Positions 23,783-30,289 of a DNA stretch of 43,532 nt are shown one piece after another. This stretch comes from a virus. The notes under the pieces were generated by a model. The model searched no databases, was not told the DNA's origin, and saw only the letters and a list, made by a program, of their open reading frames with translations. The stretch lies in the IMG/VR virus record IMGVR_UViG_3300012147_000025, positions 1-43,532 of that record; one strand, 5' to 3'. Position 1 is the first letter of the stretch, and each line of letters begins with the position of its first letter. The position numbers and the translations under genes were made by a program.

Positions 23783-24158
23783 CGTATTGCTCCTCAATGA
23801 TCCTCATTAGCTCTGGGTCGAAAGTACCGTACATATCTGGAATATTGTAGCTTAGAATACTCGGACGGTCAGGGTGCTGAGGAGGAAAGATCTTATCTAA
23901 GTAACGAACAATCTGAGCTTCCTCTCCTTTCACTACATGGATCTCGTCAGCCCAATTAAGCAATGCTTCGCTTACAGGGATCAATGCGTACTCCTGAGAA
24001 GTCCCACAAGCTCTTGTGTTGTAACCTAGACCTGTTAGGTACTTAGCTATACTTGGAGAGCGTAGCAAGCCTGCTGAGCACACACATAGGGCTTTAATAG
24101 CTTCGCCTTGGTGGGGGTTTTTACAGTTACCTAGTTGGTTCATTGTACTTCTTATCAT
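23775..24158 (-). CDS. Low-molecular-weight tyrosine phosphatase-like protein (COG4551 type)
   Basis: 127 residues. The P-loop CSAGLLRS (27-34) is the CX5R(S) phosphate-binding loop, with Cys27 as nucleophile and Arg33. Further family marks are SPSIAKYL, a short TRACGTS strand, WADEIHVV, and IPDMYGTFDPELM, which carries the candidate general-acid Asp. It starts with an ATGA overlap to endonuclease VII. It could dephosphorylate host proteins, Tyr-phosphorylated polysaccharide regulators, or small phosphate esters. Phage-encoded members are little studied. Confidence 0.78.
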   Translation of the reverse strand: MIRSTMNQLGNCKNPHQGEAIKALCVCSAGLLRSPSIAKYLTGLGYNTRACGTSQEYALIPVSEALLNWADEIHVVKGEEAQIVRYLDKIFPPQHPDRPSILSYNIPDMYGTFDPELMRIIEEQYVD

Positions 24159-24562
24159 AATTTACCTTGCAGTTCATGTATTTTGTTTTTGTATTTTAGC
24201 TTAGTGCTTGCACGTTTAACGCGTCTCATTGCCCTCTTAAGTTTCTGTATTTCTTTTTCTGTGTCACTTAGGTGGGTAGGGTGTAGAGGTAGGGAGGAGT
24301 AATCCTTTTGCCAGTGGTCTCGGATACCTTTAAGTACAACCAAAGGGTGTACACCTTTACCATTCCTTTTACACCAACTAAGGACCCTGCCCTCTATCTG
24401 ATTACAGTTCCTATGCAGTACTGACCTTATGTGGCCTGTCTCGTGGTCGTGGTCTAGGACTGCTTCCTCTGGCTGTATACCGTGTCCACATATCCTACAA
24501 CGGCCGTCCTCCTTAAGCATACGATCCCTGTATGCCTTAAGTTCAGATTGCTTTAAACGCAT
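24155..24562 (-). CDS. Recombination endonuclease VII (Holliday junction / branched DNA nuclease)
   Basis: 135 residues. Zinc and active-site pattern of the endonuclease VII family (PF02945): CRICG (22-26), LDHDHETG (36-43), LHRNCN (49-54), then EGRVLSWCKRN. The C-terminal 45 residues form a very basic helix (QKLKRAMRRVKRASTKLKYK). It resolves branched replication intermediates so that DNA can be packaged, and may help degrade host DNA. It lies in the replication/processing part of the leftward block, coupled on both sides. Confidence 0.92.
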   Translation of the reverse strand: MRLKQSELKAYRDRMLKEDGRCRICGHGIQPEEAVLDHDHETGHIRSVLHRNCNQIEGRVLSWCKRNGKGVHPLVVLKGIRDHWQKDYSSLPLHPTHLSDTEKEIQKLKRAMRRVKRASTKLKYKNKIHELQGKL

Positions 24563-24792
24563 TAGCTAAGGGTGAACTCGTGTACGGGTACTAAGTGAAC
24601 TACAGTCCCATTACCTATCCTGATTGTTCCTAAGTACACAGCTTCTATGTCGTCAGTGTAGTAATGAGTATCTTGATAGTCAGGGTCAAGCTCGTGAGGC
24701 TGTTGAACTGCAACTATGTTTTCTTTACTAACCTTGTATTTGAAGTCTTCTTGAGTAACTTGTACTAGGTCCCATGTCTTTTCTTTCGTCAT
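24562..24792 (-). CDS. Small protein of unknown function
   Basis: 76 residues, ATG 24792 after AGAGGT. Its first 65 bases overlap the end of the upstream gene in another frame. The product is acidic and beta-rich (WDLVQVTQEDFKYKVSKEN, IEAVYLGTIRIGNGTVVHLV). The stop is coupled to endonuclease VII by TAATG. I see no known motif. Confidence 0.65.
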   Translation of the reverse strand: MTKEKTWDLVQVTQEDFKYKVSKENIVAVQQPHELDPDYQDTHYYTDDIEAVYLGTIRIGNGTVVHLVPVHEFTLS

Positions 24793-24961
24793 TTATTACC
24801 TCTAAGTCTGATTCCCAATGAAGGGAGTTATCTTTAAGTACAACTATCGTAGGTCTTTCGTTGTCAAAAATGTATTCCTTAACAACGCCTGTCCAGTGTA
24901 ACTGAAGTACACCACAGCACCCTTCAGGAGTACCTATTATACGTACTTTAGTTCCTTCCAC
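24728..24961 (-). CDS. Small beta-barrel-like protein of unknown function (GTG start)
   Basis: 77 residues. The GTG at 24961 follows GGAGGG, one of the strongest ribosome sites in the block. Residues 3-55 (KVRIIGTPEGCCGVLQ, GVVKEYIF, TIVVLKDNSLHWESDLEVI) have the alternation of a KOW/SH3-like barrel. The last about 20 residues lie in the overlap with the next gene and look less conserved, as expected for read-over into another frame. Confidence 0.6.
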   Translation of the reverse strand: MEGTKVRIIGTPEGCCGVLQLHWTGVVKEYIFDNERPTIVVLKDNSLHWESDLEVINDERKDMGPSTSYSRRLQIQG

Positions 24962-25003
24962 TTGCCCTCCAGAATAGCTCTGTGTACAGGTTTTGCTATA
25001 AAA

Positions 25004-25492
25004 TCACCCATCGAATCCTCCTGTCTGTTGCCTTACTTCTTCGATACTTACAGGCTTGTAGTTAATGTTCTCACAACTAGCGTTGAAGTATCTTTTATCT
25101 TGTATTGTGTTAGAGTGTACATGCCCGTGAATGTTAGGTTTACCCCTTAGCTCCTCAGGATGTATAGGACAGTGACTTAGCCAGAAACCTTTGTATTTCT
25201 GAAACCCCTGTACCTTATCAAATGAGCTTAACATTTCTTTTGCTCCAAGGTCGTGGTTCCCTAAGATCAGGAACTTAGTCCCCAGTAGCCTGTCTATATG
25301 GCACAGGTGTTCTGAGGAAAACACTGCATCGCCTAGAACCCAAACTACGTCCCTTTTACCTACGGTGTTGTTCCAGTTCTCAATAATGAACTCTCGGTGT
25401 TGTTCTTCGTTTTCAAGGTTTAACCCTGAACGAAACTTATGGATATTTTTATGTCCGAAGTGCAAGTCTCCAATAAAAAATACGTTACTCAC
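25004..25492 (-). CDS. Metallophosphoesterase (calcineurin-like), copy 2
   Basis: 162 residues from GTG 25492, which overlaps the exonuclease stop as GTGA and gives the family-typical N-terminus MSNVFFIGDLHFGH; an in-frame ATG at 25507 is the alternative. All metal-site motifs are present: DLH (9-11), GD (54-55), GNHD (78-81), SHCPIH (106-111) and GHVH (123-126). This short form is widespread in phages and resembles YfcE-type phosphodiesterases. It is distinct from the 255-residue copy at 23015-23782, so the phage carries two different enzymes of this fold. Confidence 0.9.
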   Translation of the reverse strand: MSNVFFIGDLHFGHKNIHKFRSGLNLENEEQHREFIIENWNNTVGKRDVVWVLGDAVFSSEHLCHIDRLLGTKFLILGNHDLGAKEMLSSFDKVQGFQKYKGFWLSHCPIHPEELRGKPNIHGHVHSNTIQDKRYFNASCENINYKPVSIEEVRQQTGGFDG

Positions 25493-26331
25493 GATTTCAT
25501 TTCCCACATTACCGGCATTTGATTCTCGTCAAGGTTCCTGACCATCCAAAGGAGCCTAGCGTTCTCCTTGAAGGAATTGTACCCGACCTCTTCATCAATG
25601 AAATGTTCTTGATAAGCTTTAAGCGTTGCTTCATATAACTCTGTTTCATTCTGACACTCCTGTAGTGTTTTGTAAGCATTAACATCACGTACTCTTGGGA
25701 TACCTTGGATGTTATCTGTACTATCTCCCATCATGCACTGAGCATAGAACCATCTTATTCCACCACCTGTTAGCTTGTAGGTGTGCTTCTCTACACCATT
25801 AACCTCTTTAGTTTTCTTAGTAAGAGTAAGGTAGCCTAGCTCGGTGATGTGCTCTAAGGGCTTCTCTGGTTGGTTAGTAACACCCCATGAGTAATGCCAA
25901 CCGGGAACCATACGGAGATCTTTGTCTCTGGAAATAATTACACTACGATCTTGTAACTCTATCTGTCGTATAGCTAAAGCATCATCTGCTTCCATGCCTT
26001 GAACAAGATTAGCCCCGTAAGCCCATTGCAGGTAATTCATCATGTTGCGGTAATGGTAAGCACGATCTGATTTTCTGTTACCTTTGTAAGGAAGGATCTT
26101 AGCTACTTCGTGTCTGAAGTTACCCTTACCTGTTAAGTACAGCTCGAACTGTGTACAACCTGTGGCTTCTCTTATACCTTGTAGCCTGCCTTCTAGCCTA
26201 CGGATACATCGAGAAAAGGGAGCCACCATCAGCTCCCCCGTCTCTTTGTCCTTAGCCTGACAAGCAAAAGGTATATCGTAACAGAACAAATCTGCGTCGA
26301 TAAGACCTATTTCAGGCTTCTGGATTACCAT
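25489..26331 (-). CDS. 5'-3' exonuclease / flap nuclease (T7 gp6-like)
   Basis: 280 residues. FEN-family acidic clusters are clear: IDADLF (11-16), GMEADDALAIR (112-122), ISRDKDL (133-139) and GDSTDNIQGIP (202-212). It would remove RNA primers, process flaps and help break down host DNA, acting with the polymerase and single-strand-binding protein beside it. The start overlaps the upstream gene by seven bases. The family call is robust. Confidence 0.92.
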   Translation of the reverse strand: MVIQKPEIGLIDADLFCYDIPFACQAKDKETGELMVAPFSRCIRRLEGRLQGIREATGCTQFELYLTGKGNFRHEVAKILPYKGNRKSDRAYHYRNMMNYLQWAYGANLVQGMEADDALAIRQIELQDRSVIISRDKDLRMVPGWHYSWGVTNQPEKPLEHITELGYLTLTKKTKEVNGVEKHTYKLTGGGIRWFYAQCMMGDSTDNIQGIPRVRDVNAYKTLQECQNETELYEATLKAYQEHFIDEEVGYNSFKENARLLWMVRNLDENQMPVMWEMKS

Positions 26332-27050
26332 TCGATTTCGTCGTCGTATTCAGTGGCAGGTGAGAACATCGACTCTTTAGTTACCTTAGCTTTTTCTTGA
26401 GGCTCTGCCTTAGGCTCTATCTCATCCACGTCGCTTTCTGAGGACTTAGCTGTGACCCTTGTAGGGATACCCTCGACTAGGCGTTGTAGTCTACTTCCGT
26501 CGTACTCAAGGTTCTCCTTAATGATGTTCTGAATCCAAGAAGGGAAGCTGTTGAACACATCGAGGTTAGGTGAGGTTAGATCGAAAGTAACAGGGTCGTT
26601 CTCAAGTGGTGGAGCAACAAAGCCTTTCATAACTGGGCCTATGTCACTGATCTCATCGAACGTCTTACCTGCGTTCTTACCTTTGCCTAGATTGTGAGTA
26701 ATGAACGCAACAAGGGGAGTCTCAACTAACTCACACCATTCGCCTTTGTACACACCTTTAGGGTCTAGCTTGTTGTACCACTTATAGCAAGTTGAACGGT
26801 CGTCAGAGCTTAGTTTTAAACGCTTAGACTTCCACATAGGTTTAGACTCACCGTCTATCTCTATACGCTGTTCAGGGAATTCTGCTGTGAGGTATACTTC
26901 GTATGCAGGGAGTTTAGCTTCGCCTTTGTAGGGACGCTGGGTTTGTAGACCAAAATCTATTACTTGAACAATACGTGCTATCTGTTGTCCATCTTCGATT
27001 AGTGCTCTTTGCTTTGTTTCTCTTTTTGGTTCATTGTATATACTTGGCAT
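26325..27050 (-). CDS. Single-stranded DNA-binding protein candidate
   Basis: 241 residues. It starts MPSIYNEPKRETKQRALIED and has a beta-rich core (QIARIVQVIDFGLQTQ, AYEVYLTAEFPEQRIEID, CELVETPLVAFITHNLG). The C-terminus is acidic and flexible, ending EYDDEIEW, like the acidic tail with final aromatic residue of T7 gp2.5, which recruits polymerase and helicase. Its place between polymerase and exonuclease supports an SSB role. AGGA lies six bases before the ATG. Confidence 0.75.
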   Translation of the reverse strand: MPSIYNEPKRETKQRALIEDGQQIARIVQVIDFGLQTQRPYKGEAKLPAYEVYLTAEFPEQRIEIDGESKPMWKSKRLKLSSDDRSTCYKWYNKLDPKGVYKGEWCELVETPLVAFITHNLGKGKNAGKTFDEISDIGPVMKGFVAPPLENDPVTFDLTSPNLDVFNSFPSWIQNIIKENLEYDGSRLQRLVEGIPTRVTAKSSESDVDEIEPKAEPQEKAKVTKESMFSPATEYDDEIEW

Positions 27051-27263
27051 ATGATTCCTAATGGTTTGTTGTAAGTATCTGTTGTACAGATGGTGTTTAG
27101 TTATTTAATAAATGTTTAAGTGATATTTAAGAAGTATTTAAGAAGTATTTAAGAAGTATTTAATAACTATATTTGTATGAATGTTCTATTATCTTATAGG
27201 TTAGATATATAAGACTACAGTAATTCAGGTTAGTTCAGATTATTTTAATTTAAGAGTAAAGTA
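27051..27263. promoter_or_regulatory. AT-rich gap with 11-bp repeats between polymerase and SSB genes
   Basis: The 213-base gap between two co-directed genes is unusual in this compact block. It holds four tandem 11-mers at 27123-27166 (ATATTTAAGAA, GTATTTAAGAA twice, GTATTTAATAA). The last differs by one base from the terminal unit GTATTAAATAA. The 12-mer AGTAATTCAGGT (27219-27230) recurs inverted in the gap at 39408-39419. The region could hold a replication origin, a promoter for the leftward genes, or both. No clear -35/-10 pair was found. Confidence 0.55.
27123..27166. repeat. Internal four-unit 11-bp repeat array
   Basis: Units ATATTTAAGAA, GTATTTAAGAA, GTATTTAAGAA and GTATTTAATAA run head to tail in the same orientation as the genome-end array. 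Period and sequence (10 of 11 bases identical for the best pair) suggest a common protein-binding iteron or shared bending/unwinding element. Confidence 0.85.
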
Positions 27264-29171
27264 TTAGTGAGTTTGTGCCCAGTTAGTTCCGACATCTGAT
27301 TCTCCTTTATGCGGACATTGTATTTTAAGGTACTTAGCGGCATGTTCTATACTTTTGTTAGCTAGAGGTACGTAAATATCTACCTTATCTTTATGGACAA
27401 GGGCTTGATACTCGTCATGCACATTAGCTACGAACTTATAGTCTGTACCGTAAACCATACCTGCTTTAGTAAGCCACTGATACAGGAAGCATAAAGCGTA
27501 CTGCATCATAATAGCTTCGTCTGATTGTAAAGCATACACAAGAACATCCTTGCCTAGCTTCACATAGATAGGCCTTCCATCTAGCCCTCTGAACCATCCG
27601 TTAACGTACTCAGCCCTGCCCCAAGCATTGATCCTCTGCTCAGCGTTAGACTCCCACTCCTCGACTAGACGATCCTGTACACCTACTTGAGACGTAAAGA
27701 TATTGTCCAGTGCTGTCCGTATCTCACCTCCTACCTTTGGTCCTGCCTTTGCCATGTCACCTAATTTCTTATCCATTGCATTGAATTTATAAGCATAATT
27801 GAAGTTCTTAGCTTTAGCTCTGGAGATCGTGTGCATCTTGTTACGCTTGAATACCTCGTTTAAAGCACTAGCGGCTCTTGAGTGGCTGTCAGTGCCCTTA
27901 GACTTGTCACCGTTGAGTAACATATCCTCGAACACTGGATCGTTAACACCGTACTCGTTAGCTCGTCCTAGGAGCATCCTGTCTTGACAACCTGCCGAGT
28001 CAGTACCTACTAAAACGAAAGGCTCTGGTGCAATGAAGACCTGCCGCATCTGGACTCCAAAAAAGGACTCGTTGCCGGGGACATTAACAATGCCTGAGTG
28101 CTTGAGTCTGCCTGTTGAAGCGATACCAGTAATTCTCTGTGACACTGTACCGTCCTCTCTAACTGTACGTTGCCAGCCTTCAAGGATTGATTTTCTACTT
28201 CTAGCTTGTACGCGCTTACTAGCGAGACGACCAAGGCCACCATCAATGCCCAGAAAAGGATCATCGTGCTTAATTTTAGCAGAAGTAATAATGGGTTTGC
28301 CTTCATCGTCTTTCATCATCCTCTTTGTTTTAGGGTCTTTTTTGTAGTTCCACTCACGAGGTTGCCACCCCTCGTCAATTAAGAACCTCTTCAGCTCATC
28401 GTTACTATCGAGATTTACCTTACGGTATTGTACCCTACTAAAAGGCCCACCTACCTGAGCTTGCTCCTCTGGAGTTGTAACCCACCTACAAGCGATTGCA
28501 GACAGAGACCTATCCATCAGGAAGGGTTTGTTAACGGGTACAGTGTAGGGCTGTACAAGGACGTTAGGGAGCTTAGGGACGATTACTTTATCAATCCTCC
28601 GTATCCAGTTCTCTAGCATACTTATGCTCTTGACGATGCTGTTAATATCCACAGGCCATCCGTTATCTTCCTGCATCTGTAGTATCTCAAACAAACGAAA
28701 CGTTAGCTTAAGACTACTAGGGGGCCAACCCTCTTTCTTGATTTTACTGACAAATGTACGGTACATCCTTAGTTGTATATGTACATCCTCAGAACACCTG
28801 TGCATCATCTCAGGAGTAAAAGTACTCCAGTCCTCTATCTTAGGCTTAGGTCTACCGAAACGTACACCCCAAGACTCTACAGAGTGCTGCGGGTACTCAG
28901 GGTACAGCAGTCGAGACATCAGCAAGGTATCAACCTTTTTGCCTTTGAACTCGTAGTTATACAATTGTTTCAGAACAGGGTAGTCATAGCCGTAGCCGTA
29001 CTGGAAGATCAGAGTACCGCAAGTGTCCATGAACTTAAGCATCTGAGGTATCTGGTCAGGTGTGAACTGGAACTCTTCCTCAGTATTGACGTCTATGAAG
29101 ACACCACAATGAGCCTTCGTCACTACGTCTCTTAAGCCATTTGCCTCTATATCTGCTACGCAAGTCCTCAT
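27264..29171 (-). CDS. DNA polymerase, family A (T7 gp5-like) with 3'-5' exonuclease
   Basis: 635 residues. Exonuclease domain: ADIE (6-9), YGYGYD (58-63) and the CSEDVH motif (126-131). Polymerase domain: motif A GTDSAGCQDR (389-398), motif B RAKAKNFNYAYKF (451-463), motif C VHDEY (584-588). The residue equivalent to E. coli Pol I Phe762 is Tyr459, as in T7. The Glu of motif A (Pol I Glu710) is replaced by Gln396. It replicates the genome with the primase-helicase encoded upstream. The start ATG follows AGGAGGA. Some T7-like marine phages carry similar motif A variants. Confidence 0.93.
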   Translation of the reverse strand: MRTCVADIEANGLRDVVTKAHCGVFIDVNTEEEFQFTPDQIPQMLKFMDTCGTLIFQYGYGYDYPVLKQLYNYEFKGKKVDTLLMSRLLYPEYPQHSVESWGVRFGRPKPKIEDWSTFTPEMMHRCSEDVHIQLRMYRTFVSKIKKEGWPPSSLKLTFRLFEILQMQEDNGWPVDINSIVKSISMLENWIRRIDKVIVPKLPNVLVQPYTVPVNKPFLMDRSLSAIACRWVTTPEEQAQVGGPFSRVQYRKVNLDSNDELKRFLIDEGWQPREWNYKKDPKTKRMMKDDEGKPIITSAKIKHDDPFLGIDGGLGRLASKRVQARSRKSILEGWQRTVREDGTVSQRITGIASTGRLKHSGIVNVPGNESFFGVQMRQVFIAPEPFVLVGTDSAGCQDRMLLGRANEYGVNDPVFEDMLLNGDKSKGTDSHSRAASALNEVFKRNKMHTISRAKAKNFNYAYKFNAMDKKLGDMAKAGPKVGGEIRTALDNIFTSQVGVQDRLVEEWESNAEQRINAWGRAEYVNGWFRGLDGRPIYVKLGKDVLVYALQSDEAIMMQYALCFLYQWLTKAGMVYGTDYKFVANVHDEYQALVHKDKVDIYVPLANKSIEHAAKYLKIQCPHKGESDVGTNWAQTH

Positions 29172-29182
29172 CTTTCCTCCTG

Positions 29183-29398
29183 TTAACCCTCACCTTTTTT
29201 CTCCAACCAGTTCCATAACTCGTCGTACCAAAATAATGCGGCCCCTGCTGACAGTGTTAGTAACGTCAACACAGAGAACAGAACATCACTGCTAAAGAAT
29301 ACAAACATACCTAGAAGAGACGATAGCTGTATAAACAGGAACCAAAAGGACAGTCGAGAGTAAGTTACATTAAGGAACCAACGGGCTATGTCTTGCAT
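29183..29398 (-). CDS. Small membrane protein with two to three helices
   Basis: 71 residues with hydrophobic segments at about 15-36 (YSRLSFWFLFIQLSSLLGMF) and 37-58 (SDVLFSVLTLLTLSAGAALF), and a charged end NWLEKKGEG. ATG 29398 overlaps the upstream stop (TAATG) with GGAG nine bases before. Role unknown; membrane proteins next to replication genes may act on host functions or superinfection. Confidence 0.65.
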   Translation of the reverse strand: MQDIARWFLNVTYSRLSFWFLFIQLSSLLGMFVFFSSDVLFSVLTLLTLSAGAALFWYDELWNWLEKKGEG

Positions 29399-29598
29399 TA
29401 GAAGTTCTCCGCGTTAACATAAGGAACACCCGGCATGATACGTAAGTATCCCGGAGGTGCTTTACGGTGCGAGGCTGTTACCTTGTTCTTAGGTACATCA
29501 GACTTCATAGCGAACACAGGGACTTGATGCCCCTCTGCTAGGTTAGAGGCTGTTACTGCGTTCATGGTTTGTTTCTTACGTTCGTGCTTAGTTTTCAT
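29398..29598 (-). CDS. Small basic protein of unknown function
   Basis: 66 residues. ATG 29598 overlaps the upstream gene's stop (ATGTATGA context). It is basic at the N-terminus (MKTKHERKKQ) and ends with KAPPGYLRIMPGVPYVNAENF. No motif is recognised. An internal ATG (MNAVTAS) is possible as start but has no better ribosome site. Confidence 0.6.
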   Translation of the reverse strand: MKTKHERKKQTMNAVTASNLAEGHQVPVFAMKSDVPKNKVTASHRKAPPGYLRIMPGVPYVNAENF

Positions 29599-29894
29599 AC
29601 ATATCTCGCCTTCTTGAATCTGAACATATCGTGTTCAGGTGGTTTCTCTTTCTGCCATGTTCCTGTCTGGTCTATCCAGATGTACGGGTTAGTGTACACT
29701 TTCAGGCATTCAGGAATAGGCAGGTTTTGGCCTTCAAACATCTCGTATAGTTCATATGGAGTAGCACTGCTGTGGTCCCCCTCTCCCCGAGCTATTCGTT
29801 CAACCTGCTCCATTGTCTTTACGTCAAAAAACAGGTCGAATACGTACGGTAACTTGTGTTCCTCACCTTCGGCTTGCTGCTCTAAATCACTCAT
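29595..29894 (-). CDS. Small acidic protein of unknown function
   Basis: 99 residues, acidic N-terminus (MSDLEQQAEGEEHKLPY), then FDLFFDVKTMEQVERIARGE, TPYELYEMFEGQNLP and YTNPYIWIDQTGTWQ. It is globular with several Trp and Tyr and no membrane span. It is coupled to both neighbours by 4-base overlaps. Family not recognised. Confidence 0.65.
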   Translation of the reverse strand: MSDLEQQAEGEEHKLPYVFDLFFDVKTMEQVERIARGEGDHSSATPYELYEMFEGQNLPIPECLKVYTNPYIWIDQTGTWQKEKPPEHDMFRFKKARYV

Positions 29895-30208
29895 CGGCTT
29901 TTTTCATCCATCTTAATTAACAGCCTTTGGTACTCTTTAGCTTGTTGAGTTTTAATATCAAGCTCGCGTAAAAAGTTACGGTTTTGCTCAAGAACTTCTT
30001 CAATTCTTGCTTCTGCCTGTGCTAGTTTCTTTTCGAGCTCTACAATGTAGTTTCCTATTATAATCCCCTCCCTTGCAGTAATACAAGGATTTGTAACCCT
30101 GCATTTATAATCATCAAAATCTTGTCCAGCTAAACGAACAAGACGTTCTACAGGACTAGGGTATTTTTTCGTAGCAGGAAACCCGTCAAGTAACATTGAG
30201 TATTTCAT
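29891..30208 (-). CDS. Coiled-coil protein of unknown function
   Basis: 105 residues. The N-terminal half is a small globular part (DGFPATKKYPSPVERLVRL, CRVTNPCITAREGIIIG) and residues about 52-100 form a long coiled coil (IVELEKKLAQAEARIEEV). This build is frequent in phage accessory genes. It is preceded by the 25-residue membrane peptide gene. Function unknown. Confidence 0.65.
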   Translation of the reverse strand: MKYSMLLDGFPATKKYPSPVERLVRLAGQDFDDYKCRVTNPCITAREGIIIGNYIVELEKKLAQAEARIEEVLEQNRNFLRELDIKTQQAKEYQRLLIKMDEKSR

Positions 30209-30211
30209 CTG

Positions 30212-30289
30212 TTAATCCTCGTTGTAATACAGAATAATTATAGCAACAAAAAATATTGCTCCCCATATAAAAAGTCCAGTCATAAACAT
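30212..30289 (-). CDS. 25-residue single-helix membrane peptide
   Basis: ATG 30289 shares a base with the primase-helicase stop (TAATG) and is preceded by GGAGG five bases upstream, a strong site. The peptide MFMTGLFIWGAIFFVAIIIL is followed by YYNED: one membrane helix with a charged end. It is too short for routine gene finders. It could be a small toxin-like or regulatory membrane peptide. Expression is supported by the ribosome site and coupling only. Confidence 0.55.
   Translation of the reverse strand: MFMTGLFIWGAIFFVAIIILYYNED

Noticed and set aside
27123-27166. CRISPR-like array
   Set aside because: The 11-base units touch each other with no spacers, and no cas genes are present.
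28010-28956. Several open frames opposite or within the DNA polymerase gene
   Set aside because: They lie inside an unambiguous polymerase frame, lack ribosome sites and have unlikely composition.
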